From UBA10324 sp038326325 (lineage in GTDB: Bacteria; Bacteroidota; Bacteroidia; Chitinophagales; UBA10324): a stretch of 64,000 nt of DNA. A model generated the notes under the pieces. It was not told where the DNA came from. It saw nothing but the letters and a program-made list of their open reading frames with translations, and searched no databases. Positions 52,903 to 62,230 of the stretch are shown in pieces. The position numbers were made by a program, and so were the translations under genes. Each line of letters begins with the position of its first letter. Position 1 is the stretch's first letter. Location of the stretch: assembly GCA_038326325.1 (NCBI GenBank), contig JBBQJW010000004.1, positions 1 through 64,000 of the forward strand, given 5' to 3'.

Positions 52903-55014
52903 ATGTATTCGAAATCCGAAGAACAAAAACTCATACAAGATTCGCAGGAGTTGCTGATGAAACTGAAGCATGATAAAAATTTTCTTATCGCTTCAGAAAA
53001 TGAAATTGCGCAATTGCGTACGCTTATTCGCTATCACGAATGGAAATATTATGTGCAAAGTGAAATCGCAATTACCGATTTTGAATTCGACTCATTGTAT
53101 GATTTACTGAAGCGCACCGAAGCAGAACACGCCGAGTGGATCACTCCTGATTCGCCAACACAAAGAGTGGCCAAGGGATTAACAAAGGATTTTCCGGAAG
53201 TGAAACACTTAGTGCCAATGCTTTCGCTCGACAATTCTTACAACGCTGAAGATTTGAATGACTGGGATGAGCGAGTGAAAAAATTAATTGAAGATGGGGA
53301 TGTTGATTATTGTGTTGAACCCAAATTTGATGGTGCGGGTATTTCGGTCATTTACGAAAACAATCAATTCATACGCGGAGCCACGCGCGGCGATGGTTCT
53401 GTTGGCGAAGAAATTACCATCAACTTAAAGCAACTTCGCTCCATACCGCTAAGCGCTGATTTTAAAAGATACGGAATTCATAAAATAGAAATTCGCGGCG
53501 AAGTGCTCATCAACAAAAATTCATTTCAGAAAATAAATGAGAAGCGAATTGAAGACGGGCTTCCTCCATTTGGGAATCCCCGCAATGCCGCATCGGGCGG
53601 TTTGCGAATAAAAAACTCAAGTGAAATTGGTAAGCGAGGCATGGAAGCGTTTCTGTATCACATCAGTGTTGCTGAAGATGAAGCAGGAAATGATTTGCTT
53701 TCTTCAGGAGGAATAAAATCACATTCGCATACCATTGAAATTTTGGATTCACTCGGATTCAAATCACCTAGCAAAGAATTTTTCATTGCAAAAAATATTT
53801 CTGATGTAATTAATTACTGTCATCAGTTTGAAAAGCGAAGAGAAAATCTTCCGTATGAAATTGACGGACTCGTTATCAAGGTTGACAAGTTAGCGTTGCA
53901 GAAAAAATGCGGTTATACTTCGCATCATCCGCGCTGGGCGATCGCATACAAGTTCGCGGCGAAGCAAGCGACTACTGAATTACTGAAAGTGGAATTTCAG
54001 GTGGGGAGAACTGGCGCGATAACTCCCGTCGCGAAACTCGAACCCGTCGCGCTCGCGGGTGTAACAGTGTCGAGTGTTTCCATGTTCAATGAGGAATTCA
54101 TTCGAGAAAAAGATATTCGGTTGCGCGATAAAGTTTTGGTGGAGCGCGCAGGCGAAGTGATTCCTTACATCGTGATGCCGATTGTGGAAGCGAGAAGTGG
54201 TAATGAAAAAGTGATTGTGTTTCCAACTCATTGTCCTGTTTGTGAATCTGAATTATTCAAACCTGAAACGGAAGCGAACTGGCGTTGTGTTAATTACAAT
54301 TGTCCCGCGCAGGTGGTGGAGCGATTGATACACTTTGTTTCGAAAGATGCGATGGACATTGCAGGGTTGGGAGAAAAAATTGTAGATGAGTTTGTGTCAC
54401 GGAAATTTATTCACTCCATTCCTGACATCTACAAATTGAATTTCGAAGAGATAAGAAAATTGGAAGGATGGAAAGACAAATCAGTTAACAATCTAAAGGA
54501 GGCGATTGAAAAATCAAAAACGCAATCACTGCCGCGATTGATTTTCGGAATGGGAATTCGTTTTGTCGGAGAAACCACCGCAAAAAAATTAGCCGAACAG
54601 GTGAATGATATTGAAGAGTTCGAAAATTATTCGGTCGAACAACTGAAAGCGATTGAAGATGTGGGACCGAAAGTGGCGGAGAGTATTTATGAATTTTTTA
54701 AAAGTGAAGTCAATCAGAAAACAATTCGTGAACTGAAAGAACTTGGAGTGAATACCAAGCATTCGAAGAGCGCGAGTGTGATGGATGGAAAATTATTTGG
54801 AAAAACTTTTTTGTTCACCGGCTCAATGAATATCAAACGAAGCGATGCGGAAGAAATAGTTGAGCAAAACGGCGGCAATGTGCTTGGCAGTGTTACATCA
54901 AAACTGAATTTCTTAGTGGTGGGAGAAGATGCGGGAAGCAAACTCTCGAAAGCGCGAAAGCTCGGCACTGTAAATATTATAAGTGAAGAAGATTTTCTAA
55001 AAATGGTTAGGTGA
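52903..55014 (+). CDS. ligA: NAD-dependent DNA ligase
   Basis: Essential ligase sealing nicks with NAD. The adenylation Lys is in CVEPKFDGAGISVIY (KxDG), followed by GDGSVGEEIT, ALAGVTVSSVSMFNEEFI, a four-Cys zinc finger (CPVCE ... CVNYNCPAQ), HhH repeats and a C-terminal BRCT domain. The ATG at 52903 gives 703 residues. A TTG at 52876 would add nine residues and is less likely. The stop overlaps the selU start codon (TGATG), showing coupling with the selenium genes. Confidence 0.96.
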   Translation: MYSKSEEQKLIQDSQELLMKLKHDKNFLIASENEIAQLRTLIRYHEWKYYVQSEIAITDFEFDSLYDLLKRTEAEHAEWITPDSPTQRVAKGLTKDFPEVKHLVPMLSLDNSYNAEDLNDWDERVKKLIEDGDVDYCVEPKFDGAGISVIYENNQFIRGATRGDGSVGEEITINLKQLRSIPLSADFKRYGIHKIEIRGEVLINKNSFQKINEKRIEDGLPPFGNPRNAASGGLRIKNSSEIGKRGMEAFLYHISVAEDEAGNDLLSSGGIKSHSHTIEILDSLGFKSPSKEFFIAKNISDVINYCHQFEKRRENLPYEIDGLVIKVDKLALQKKCGYTSHHPRWAIAYKFAAKQATTELLKVEFQVGRTGAITPVAKLEPVALAGVTVSSVSMFNEEFIREKDIRLRDKVLVERAGEVIPYIVMPIVEARSGNEKVIVFPTHCPVCESELFKPETEANWRCVNYNCPAQVVERLIHFVSKDAMDIAGLGEKIVDEFVSRKFIHSIPDIYKLNFEEIRKLEGWKDKSVNNLKEAIEKSKTQSLPRLIFGMGIRFVGETTAKKLAEQVNDIEEFENYSVEQLKAIEDVGPKVAESIYEFFKSEVNQKTIRELKELGVNTKHSKSASVMDGKLFGKTFLFTGSMNIKRSDAEEIVEQNGGNVLGSVTSKLNFLVVGEDAGSKLSKARKLGTVNIISEEDFLKMVR

Positions 55015-56039
55015 TGGTGCAGCGATTGTCGGTTGAAGAATTTTTAGCGAAGTCGAAAGGCGAAACAATTATTGATGTTCGCTCGCCTAAAGAATTTCTG
55101 CACGCGCATATTCCCGGGGCAATTTCTCTCCCGCTTTTTTCAGATGAAGAAAGAGCGGAAGTAGGAACCGCTTACAAGCGACAAGGTCGCGAAGCCGCGA
55201 TGAATATTGGGTTGAAATATTATGGCTCGAACATGCAGCGTATTATTAGTGGAATTAAAGATGCGGGGAATCCGAAAGAATTATATGTTCATTGCTGGCG
55301 AGGTGGAATGCGCAGTGGCGTGGTGAGTTGGATGCTTGATTTGTTTGGTTACAAAGTTTTCACGCTTGAAAAAGGGTATAAAGTATTTCGTCATTTTATT
55401 CTTGAGCAGTTCGAAAAAAAATATCCGTTCCAAATTATAGGTGGAAGAACTGGCTCCGCGAAAACTAAAGTGTTACACGAACTCGCAAAACACAATCAAC
55501 GGATAATTGATCTGGAAGGAATCGCGAATCACAAAGGTTCCGCGTTTGGCGCGTTGGGAGAAGCCGCTCCACCTTCGCAGGAAATGTTTGAAAATATTTT
55601 GGGATTGGAACTTTACAATTCCGATTCAACAAAACCCATCTGGCTCGAAGACGAAAGCCAGCGCATTGGTTGGGTTAATCTTCCGAATAACATCTGGGGG
55701 CAAATGAGGGAGGCGAAAGTTTTTTATCTCGATATTCCGTTCGAAGAAAGATTGATATACATCACCGAAAATTATGGCGTGTATGATTTAGAAGGATTGA
55801 AAGACGCGACAAAAAGAATCAGTAAACGACTCGGCGGCTTGGATACGAAACTCGCATTGCAATTTCTCGATGAGAAAAATTTCACCGAAGCATTCCGGAT
55901 TTTGCTTCGCTACTATGATAAATTTTATGACCGGGCGACTGATAACAGGGAACCGAATTCAATTCATAAAATTCTTTGTGAAGAAATTTCACCAGATAAG
56001 AACACGGAAAAAATTTTAGCAGAAATAAAAATTAATTGA
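55014..56039 (+). CDS. selU: tRNA 2-selenouridine synthase
   Basis: Converts 2-thiouridine to 2-selenouridine at the wobble base of tRNA (Lys, Glu, Gln) using selenophosphate. Rhodanese domain at about 5-125 with the catalytic Cys in LYVHCWRGGMRSGVV, then a P-loop domain with Walker A GGRTGSAKTK (about 140-150). The 341 residues match MnmH/SelU length. The ATG at 55014 overlaps the ligA stop, and the stop overlaps selD (TGATG), so the three genes are co-translated. With selD it forms a complete local pathway. Confidence 0.95.
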   Translation: MVQRLSVEEFLAKSKGETIIDVRSPKEFLHAHIPGAISLPLFSDEERAEVGTAYKRQGREAAMNIGLKYYGSNMQRIISGIKDAGNPKELYVHCWRGGMRSGVVSWMLDLFGYKVFTLEKGYKVFRHFILEQFEKKYPFQIIGGRTGSAKTKVLHELAKHNQRIIDLEGIANHKGSAFGALGEAAPPSQEMFENILGLELYNSDSTKPIWLEDESQRIGWVNLPNNIWGQMREAKVFYLDIPFEERLIYITENYGVYDLEGLKDATKRISKRLGGLDTKLALQFLDEKNFTEAFRILLRYYDKFYDRATDNREPNSIHKILCEEISPDKNTEKILAEIKIN

Positions 56040-57091
56040 TGTCAGAAAAAATTCGACTAACACAATTCAGTCACGGTGCAGGATGCGGATGCAAAATTGC
56101 TCCTGAAGTTTTGCAAAACATTCTCGCAAACAGCGGAAAGAATGAAAAAATATTTCAGCAATTATTAGTCGGTTACGATTCTGCTGATGATGCCGCAGTT
56201 TGGGATTTAGGAAATGAAAATGTGTTAATCACCACGACCGATTTTTTTTTACCCATTGTTGATGATGCCTTCACATTCGGGAGAATCGCGGCGACAAATG
56301 CATTGAGTGATGTGTACGCAATGGGAGGAAAGCCAATTTTCGCTTTAGCACTGTTGGGATTCCCGGTTGAAAAATTGCCAATAGAAATTGCAAGTGAAAT
56401 TTTAAAAGGCGCACGAAGTGTAACAGATGCCGTAGGAATTCCAATCGCGGGCGGTCATACGATTGATAATGTGGAACCGCTGTTTGGTTTGGTGGTGAAC
56501 GGAACTGCTTCGAAAAAAAATATCAGACAAAATAATTCCGTTCAAGAAGGAGATTATTTATTTCTAACAAAAGCAATCGGCACCGGGATTTTAACAACCG
56601 CGTTAAAGCGCGGACTGATTGATGAAGCAGCAGTTCAACCGGCAGTAGACAGTATGTGTCAGTTAAATTCAGCAGGAGAAATTTTCGGAACAATGAATTC
56701 AGTTCACGCAATGACAGATGTAACAGGTTTCGGATTGATTGGTCATCTACTTGAAATGTGCGGCGATAATTTTTCAGCGGAAATTTATTATGACAAGATT
56801 CAACTGATTGAAGGCGCGAAAGATTTAGCGCAAAAATTTGTTGCACCCGATAACACTTACCGCAACTGGAAAAGTTATGATGGAAAAGTAAGCGGCATAA
56901 GTGGAGAATCTCTTCTCACACTTTGCGATCCGCAAACAAGCGGAGGATTGATGGTAGCAGTTGCTGAAGAAAATAAAAATGAATTTTCGGAATGGCTAAA
57001 TAAAAATGGGTTCGAAAAATATTCCGAACCCATTGGAAAAATTTTAAAGAGAAATGAGTTTGTAATTTCTATTAAAGAGAGTACAAATTAG
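56039..57091 (+). CDS. selD: Selenide, water dikinase (selenophosphate synthetase)
   Basis: Makes the selenium donor selenophosphate from selenide and ATP. The 350 residues carry the active-site SHGAGCGCKIAP near 9-20, with Cys where some relatives use selenocysteine, then TTDFFLPIVDDAFTFGRIAATNALSDVYAMGG and the later DVTGFGLIGHL and LTLCDPQTSGGLMVAV. The start ATG at 56039 overlaps selU. No selA or selB in view, so in this window selenium serves tRNA modification. It converges on the lipoprotein gene, overlapping it by 20 bp. Confidence 0.95.
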   Translation: MSEKIRLTQFSHGAGCGCKIAPEVLQNILANSGKNEKIFQQLLVGYDSADDAAVWDLGNENVLITTTDFFLPIVDDAFTFGRIAATNALSDVYAMGGKPIFALALLGFPVEKLPIEIASEILKGARSVTDAVGIPIAGGHTIDNVEPLFGLVVNGTASKKNIRQNNSVQEGDYLFLTKAIGTGILTTALKRGLIDEAAVQPAVDSMCQLNSAGEIFGTMNSVHAMTDVTGFGLIGHLLEMCGDNFSAEIYYDKIQLIEGAKDLAQKFVAPDNTYRNWKSYDGKVSGISGESLLTLCDPQTSGGLMVAVAEENKNEFSEWLNKNGFEKYSEPIGKILKRNEFVISIKESTN

Positions 57092-58028
57092 AAGCAATTG
57101 AATTCAATGATGCTTCTGCAGCTGTAACAGTTTTAAAAGTATTAGCACCAACAACACATTCTTCGCGCGAGTAATAAATTTTGAAATGACGAACAGAAGC
57201 AATTACAATTATATATACATCAGTTCCATTTTCTAAATACGGTTTGTCTAACGAAAATGTATTAGATGGTTTATCGTAATTCCATAAACGAAAAACACTT
57301 TTGCTATTTTTAGGAACCAAATATATAGCAGTGTTTGTCGCAAAAATCGGATTGATTCCCCAAACTCTAACTTTCAGTCCAACAGGATTTGAATTTGTAA
57401 CAACTCTTGAACATGAAACCCAACCGAGCTGAGCAGGTTTTAATTTATAGAAATATTTAGATGAATTTGCATCAAGGTAATTCTCCACAATATCAGTAGA
57501 AGATTCCTTCCAATTGAAAAGAGAAGTGTTTGCAGGAGAAGGATCTTTTACATTATCATCAGCATAATACATTTGATTTTGCGCAGATACAGAACCACCT
57601 GGAATCGCAATAGTTAAATTTTTTCCACTTGCTATTTTAAGCTTATGACCATATATATCACTTGCATCAAAATAAACTGATCCTTCTGTGATTAAAGGAT
57701 TATTGTCACTAACAGTAGGTGTTGAGTTTAAGGCCATAAATCCCCGAACATAATCACCTGTAACACTTAAAACCACCTGACCTGTAAAAGCAGAACCGTC
57801 TTCATTTGCAAATGTATTTGCATCAACAGAAAGTACTGCTGATTTTTTTAAAGTGTCATTTAAAATTCCGATAGCATTTTCAAATGAAATTTGTTCGCTT
57901 CCAAAAGCATCGTGCCTGCTGAAATAATTTATTCCTTTCATAGGTCCGAAATCCTGTTGATCATTTCTGCAGGAAAAAAGCTCTATGCTAAAAATCACAA
58001 CTAAGAAAAAAACGCTAAAAATTTTCAT
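57072..58028 (-). CDS. Exported lipoprotein of unknown function
   Basis: A 318-residue protein with a signal segment ending in a lipobox (IELFSC, about 15-20), so probably lipidated. The mature part is a beta-rich sequence (LSVDANTFANEDGSAFTGQVVLSVTGDYVRG) resembling Bacteroidota surface lipoproteins with carbohydrate- or matrix-binding-like sandwiches, but I recognise no family. Its 3' end overlaps selD's 3' end by 20 bp on the opposite strand. Three TGTWACA words lie in it. Confidence 0.65.
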   Translation of the reverse strand: MKIFSVFFLVVIFSIELFSCRNDQQDFGPMKGINYFSRHDAFGSEQISFENAIGILNDTLKKSAVLSVDANTFANEDGSAFTGQVVLSVTGDYVRGFMALNSTPTVSDNNPLITEGSVYFDASDIYGHKLKIASGKNLTIAIPGGSVSAQNQMYYADDNVKDPSPANTSLFNWKESSTDIVENYLDANSSKYFYKLKPAQLGWVSCSRVVTNSNPVGLKVRVWGINPIFATNTAIYLVPKNSKSVFRLWNYDKPSNTFSLDKPYLENGTDVYIIVIASVRHFKIYYSREECVVGANTFKTVTAAEASLNSIASNLYSL

Positions 58029-58136
58029 GACGGTAATATTTTATTGAGGGGCAAATTAATAAAACTTCTTAAGAAAGTGTCAAACTCAATATCATTTTAT
58101 GTTAATCGTCTCAATTTATTACATATTTGTCGAATA

Positions 58137-58724
58137 ATGATAGTAATTGATAATACCATTATTTCAGAGGATCTAATCGATAAACAATTTGTTTGCAATC
58201 TTGAAAAATGCAAGGGGGCATGTTGTGTTGAAGGTGAATCAGGAGCCCCTCTTGAACAAGATGAAATTGAAATTATGGATAAGATTTATGAAAAGGTAAA
58301 GCCCTATATGTTATCTGATGGAATAAAAACAATTGAAGAATTTGGTAAGTGGGTAATTGATTCAGATGGTGATTTTGTAACACCATTAGTTTCAGGCAGA
58401 GGTAGATGTGCCTATGTTTTTTTTGATAATGGAATTGCGAAATGTGCAATTGAAAAAGCCAATGCGGATGGGAAAATTGATTTCAAAAAACCAATCTCGT
58501 GTCATTTATATCCTGTTCGAATTACGAAGCATAAAGATTATGATGCTGTAAATTATAATAGGTGGGAAGTTTGTTCTCCTGCTTGTGTAAATGGAAAAAA
58601 ATTAGGTGTATCAGTGTATCAATTTGTTAAAACTGCTTTGATTAGAAAGTACGGCAACAATTGGTTTGAGCAATTGGAAGGAGCAGCAAAATTTGCAGAA
58701 GAATCTACCACCGAAAAAAAATAA
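58137..58724 (+). CDS. DUF3109 family protein
   Basis: A 195-residue cytoplasmic protein. It opens MIVIDNTIISEDLIDKQFVCNLEKCKGACCVEGESGAPLEQDE, matching the DUF3109 / YkgJ-like cysteine-cluster type, with more Cys later (GRCAYVF, CAIEKA, ISCHLYPVRI, VCSPACVNGKK) that could hold a metal or Fe-S cluster. Function unknown. The frame extends upstream (58044), but the ATG at 58137 is the family's usual start. Confidence 0.87.
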   Translation: MIVIDNTIISEDLIDKQFVCNLEKCKGACCVEGESGAPLEQDEIEIMDKIYEKVKPYMLSDGIKTIEEFGKWVIDSDGDFVTPLVSGRGRCAYVFFDNGIAKCAIEKANADGKIDFKKPISCHLYPVRITKHKDYDAVNYNRWEVCSPACVNGKKLGVSVYQFVKTALIRKYGNNWFEQLEGAAKFAEESTTEKK

Positions 58725-58801
58725 AATATTCTAAGGAAATACTCCAAGATATTATTTATAATTATAAAAATTTTCTTTTCTGAATTCGAAAACTCAATCC
58801 C

Positions 58802-58809
58802 TACTTTCG
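58802..58809 (+). promoter_or_regulatory. Promoter -7 element of the polyprenyl synthase gene
   Basis: TACTTTCG, 10 bp before the ATG at 58820, so the leader would be about 5 bases. The -33 region reads TCTG at 19 bp, a poor match. Confidence 0.4.
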
Positions 58810-58819
58810 TCGGCACTTT

Positions 58820-59794
58820 ATGAATCGCAATCTTGATGAAATTCGTAAGCCCGTTGAAAACGAATTAAGATTATTCGAAGAGAAATTCAGTGCATCGATG
58901 AAAACGAAAACACCTTTGCTCGATGCGATAATGAAATATATAGTTAAACAAAAGGGAAAGCGTGTTCGACCCATGTTTGTTTTTTTATCTGCCGCGGTTT
59001 CAGGAGAAATAACTGAAGCAACTTATCGTGGGGCTGCATTAATTGAACTGTTACATACTGCCACTCTCGTTCATGACGATGTAGTAGATAATTCAGATGA
59101 ACGAAGAGGCTTTTTTTCCATTAACGCACTCTGGAAAAATAAAATTGCCGTTCTCGTTGGGGATTACCTGCTTTCAAAAGGATTATTACTTGCAGTAGGC
59201 AATAAAGATTTTAGACTACTCGAAATTGTTTCCGATGCTGTTCGCGAAATGAGTGAAGGCGAATTGTTGCAAATTGAAAAAACACGCAAGCTGAATATTA
59301 CAGAAGAAATTTATTTTGAAATTATCAGGCAGAAAACGGCAACGCTAATTTCATCGGCATGTGCAGTAGGAGCGGCTTCATCCAAAGCTTCAGATGAAAT
59401 AATTTCCAAAATGAAATTGTTTGGAGAAAAAGTTGGAATTGCTTTTCAGATAAAAGATGATTTGCTTGATTTTGGGAGTGAAGACACAGGAAAGCCACAC
59501 GGCCTTGATTTGAAAGAAAAAAAAATGACTCTGCCACTTATTTATGCTTTGAGCAAAGCCTCATCATCAGAGAAAAAAAGAATAAAAAATATAATTCGAA
59601 ATCATAACGATGAACCTAAGTTGGTTAATGAAGTAATTGAATTTATTAATAAAGAAGGAGGAATGCAGTATGCGACTGAACAAATGAATTTATATAGAGA
59701 TGACTCAATAAAATTGCTAAGCGAGTTAAAAGAAAATAAATCTTTACAGTCCTTAAAAGACCTTGTTTTTTTTACCACTGAACGAAAAAAATAA
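58820..59794 (+). CDS. Long-chain polyprenyl diphosphate synthase
   Basis: A 324-residue trans-isoprenyl synthase. The first aspartate-rich motif is LIELLHTATLVHDDVVDNSDERRG (DDxxD, about 80-104) and the second is FQIKDDLLDFGSED (about 212-225), with KRVRPMFVFL before them. It elongates isoprenyl diphosphates, probably to the octaprenyl or menaquinone side-chain precursor. Monocistronic, with its own promoter. Confidence 0.93.
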   Translation: MNRNLDEIRKPVENELRLFEEKFSASMKTKTPLLDAIMKYIVKQKGKRVRPMFVFLSAAVSGEITEATYRGAALIELLHTATLVHDDVVDNSDERRGFFSINALWKNKIAVLVGDYLLSKGLLLAVGNKDFRLLEIVSDAVREMSEGELLQIEKTRKLNITEEIYFEIIRQKTATLISSACAVGAASSKASDEIISKMKLFGEKVGIAFQIKDDLLDFGSEDTGKPHGLDLKEKKMTLPLIYALSKASSSEKKRIKNIIRNHNDEPKLVNEVIEFINKEGGMQYATEQMNLYRDDSIKLLSELKENKSLQSLKDLVFFTTERKK

Positions 59795-59856
59795 AATATT
59801 TAAAACAATACCTGTTTTATTATTATTTTATTTAAGGTAATTTAGTTAAGGGCTTA

Positions 59857-59887
59857 TTTGCTATTATGAAAAGTAATTTTACCTTTG
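59857..59887 (+). promoter_or_regulatory. Promoter of the OmpA/TSP3 gene
   Basis: TTTG at 59857-59860 and TACCTTTG at 59880-59887, exactly 19 bp apart, the textbook Bacteroidota -33/-7 pair. The start codon is 59 bp further on, leaving a leader of about 50 bases. Confidence 0.8.
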
Positions 59888-59946
59888 AAACCAATGCTTT
59901 AAATTTGATTAAAAGCGACATAAATTTTTACAAGTAAATAATCATC

Positions 59947-61695
59947 ATGAGAAAAATTTACCTCTTATCAATCCTCTTAGGACTTAATTTATTAAGTGTT
60001 AATGTGAAGGCACAAACTCCTTACGATACATCTGCTTATAAACCAATTTTGCCCCTATATCGCGATGTTATCGGAGATACAACAGTTATTTCAAAAAAGA
60101 ATATGCCTCAGCAAAAACAGTTTGAAAAGGGGCAATATATTTTTCCACCTAAACCAAAAAATAAATGGGAAGTTGGGTTAAATGGTGGATTATTATTTAT
60201 TAGCGGTGATGTTTCTACTAGAGGAGGATGGGGAGTTGGTCTTGATGTAAAGAAGTCTCTTGGATATGCTGTCAGTTTGAAAGGTCAATTTTTACATGGT
60301 TCAACAAAAGGAATTAATTGGCAAGGAAACACAGGATTGGCAAACAATCCGGTTTTAACTTCAGCACACCCCGCTACAAATTATTATGGAAACGGAGGAA
60401 TATTTTATTACAACTACAAAACAGATATTGATGAAATTAATATGCAGGCTGTTCTTACTATTAATAATATAGGTTATCATAAAATTGCACGCGAAAGAAA
60501 ATGTAATTTATATGGTGGATTAGGGGGCGGTTTTATGAATTATCGCACTATGATGGATGCATTGGATGCAAATGGTAATAGATATGATTTTCAATCAATT
60601 TATACCAATGGAACATATACTGATAGGAAAACTACTTTAGCCGCGTTGAAGAAAATTTTGGATGGTACTTATGAAACAGCAGCAGAAGGACAACCAGATC
60701 AACCTAAATTTTTTGACAGGGTTACAAAACCTGTTATTACTGGAAGTATTGGCCTTGGGTTCCATTTAACTCATAGATTGAATTTAAATATTTCCGAAAA
60801 ACTATCAATTACAAATGATGACTTATTAGATGGTCAGCGCTGGCAGGAACATCCTTCTTCTGATCCTGTGTTAACAGGAAATTTTGATACCTATCATTAT
60901 ATCAGTGCCTCACTTGGATACTTTATTGGTGGAAGAAAAAGAGTTGAACCTTTATATTGGCAGAATCCAAACGACTATACTTATGATGCAATACAAACCT
61001 TAATTAAAAAGAATGTTGATGATTTAGTGGATACTGATGATGATGGAGTTGTAAATAGATTAGATAAAGAACCCGGAAGTGAACCTAATGCAATAGTTGA
61101 TACACATGGTGTAACACAGGATTCTGATAAAGACGGAATACCTGATGCTAAGGACAAGGATCCATTTTCACCCATTGGTGCTAAGGTTGATGTTGATGGA
61201 ATTCCTACTGATACCGACAAGGATGGTGTGCCAGATTATCATGATAAGGAAGTTAATACTAATCCTGCAGGATTAGTAGATGCAAACGGCAAAACAATCA
61301 CAGGTGGAGGTGCCGGAGGTTACTGGTGGTTACCAATGATTTTTTATGATTTAGACAAAGACTTTATCAAACCTGAAATGTTTGAAAGAATGAAATACAT
61401 TGCTACTGTAATGAAGATGTATCCTGATTTAAAAATTGTTGCAGTTGGTCATACTGATATTCGCGCTTCAAATAAATATAATGATGATTTGTCAATGCGT
61501 CGCGTGAACAATGCAAAAAAATTCTTGTCTGATACTTATGGAATTGATGGTAGCAGGATCATAACTAAATCAAGTGGTGAAACTGATAATTTGGTTAAGA
61601 ATCTTCCTGATGCTTATAATGCGAAGTATGAAGGACAGCAATATTATAATCGTCGTGTAGAATTTAAAGTTTACGACTCTAAGACTGATAAATAA
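59947..61695 (+). CDS. OmpA-family outer-membrane protein with TSP3-type repeats
   Basis: A 582-residue protein with a signal peptide (1-23, ending VKAQ), an N-terminal beta-barrel (about 70-345), a calcium-binding thrombospondin type 3 repeat stretch (about 358-445, DTDDDGVVNRLDK, DSDKDGIPDAKDKD, DTDKDGVPDYHDK), and a C-terminal OmpA domain (about 470-575, AVGHTDIRASNKYNDDLSMRRVNNAKKFL) that binds peptidoglycan. A common Bacteroidota porin-like/anchoring protein. It has its own promoter and a strong terminator. Confidence 0.93.
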   Translation: MRKIYLLSILLGLNLLSVNVKAQTPYDTSAYKPILPLYRDVIGDTTVISKKNMPQQKQFEKGQYIFPPKPKNKWEVGLNGGLLFISGDVSTRGGWGVGLDVKKSLGYAVSLKGQFLHGSTKGINWQGNTGLANNPVLTSAHPATNYYGNGGIFYYNYKTDIDEINMQAVLTINNIGYHKIARERKCNLYGGLGGGFMNYRTMMDALDANGNRYDFQSIYTNGTYTDRKTTLAALKKILDGTYETAAEGQPDQPKFFDRVTKPVITGSIGLGFHLTHRLNLNISEKLSITNDDLLDGQRWQEHPSSDPVLTGNFDTYHYISASLGYFIGGRKRVEPLYWQNPNDYTYDAIQTLIKKNVDDLVDTDDDGVVNRLDKEPGSEPNAIVDTHGVTQDSDKDGIPDAKDKDPFSPIGAKVDVDGIPTDTDKDGVPDYHDKEVNTNPAGLVDANGKTITGGGAGGYWWLPMIFYDLDKDFIKPEMFERMKYIATVMKMYPDLKIVAVGHTDIRASNKYNDDLSMRRVNNAKKFLSDTYGIDGSRIITKSSGETDNLVKNLPDAYNAKYEGQQYYNRRVEFKVYDSKTDK

Positions 61696-61714
61696 TTTTT
61701 ATTAAATAATTTTG

Positions 61715-61740
61715 AAAGGCTCACAGCAATGTGAGCCTTT
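61715..61740 (+). terminator. Intrinsic terminator with GCAA tetraloop
   Basis: An 11-bp perfect stem (61715-61725 with 61730-61740) closed by a GCAA tetraloop and followed by a T-run, 20 bp after the OmpA stop. Confidence 0.92.
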
Positions 61741-61749
61741 TTTATTTTA

Positions 61750-62130
61750 GTGAACGCCAAACTTTTCAATTATGGAAAACGATTTCATCAGAACCATCTG
61801 CTTAAATTTCCAGAGGTAACAGAGGATATTAAATGGGGACACGACTTGTGTTTTCTGATTGGTGAAAAAATGTTTTGTGTAACAGGAGTGGAAGGTGACT
61901 TTGGTGTTTCGTTAAAAGTAAGCGACGAAGAGTTTGAAGAACTGTCATCAAGAGATGGAATAATTCCTGCTCCGTATTTAGCGAGACACAAATGGATATT
62001 TATTAACGACCCAAAGTGTTTTACAAAAAGAGAATGGGAACATTATCTCAAACAATCTTATGAATTGATAAAATCAAAATTGAAAAAGAAGAAAGTTTTC
62101 TCACTCGAAGGGATTGGCAAAAAAAGGTGA
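61750..62130 (+). CDS. MmcQ/YjbR family protein
   Basis: A 126-residue small protein: HQNHLLKFPEVTEDIKWGHDLCFLIGEKMFCVTG, then FGVSLKVSDEEFEELSSRDGIIPAPYLARHKWIFIND, with the CyaY-like fold of the MmcQ/YjbR family, of uncertain role (double-winged DNA-binding has been proposed). The start is GTG at 61750, because no ATG fits and it follows the terminator directly. It has a TGTAACA word at 61878. Confidence 0.85.
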   Translation: MNAKLFNYGKRFHQNHLLKFPEVTEDIKWGHDLCFLIGEKMFCVTGVEGDFGVSLKVSDEEFEELSSRDGIIPAPYLARHKWIFINDPKCFTKREWEHYLKQSYELIKSKLKKKKVFSLEGIGKKR

Positions 62131-62178
62131 TTTGAAATATTTTATCCGCTGGTAGTTTTCAAATTGCACTAAAAGAAA

Positions 62179-62209
62179 AAGGGGCGCAATCTTTCGACTA
62201 CAACCCCTT
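62179..62209 (-). terminator. Terminator of the DUF4476 gene
   Basis: AAGGGG (62179-62184) pairs with CCCCTT (62204-62209), with a further partly G-U stem around a GAAA-type loop. On the minus strand it is followed by a T-rich run, 22 bp past the gene's stop. Confidence 0.65.
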
Positions 62210-62230
62210 GGAATTTATTCTTTCTGAAAA

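Noticed and set aside
56039..56100. Selenocysteine in SelD
   Set aside because: The active-site codons in GAGCGCK are TGC/TGT for Cys; there is no in-frame TGA.
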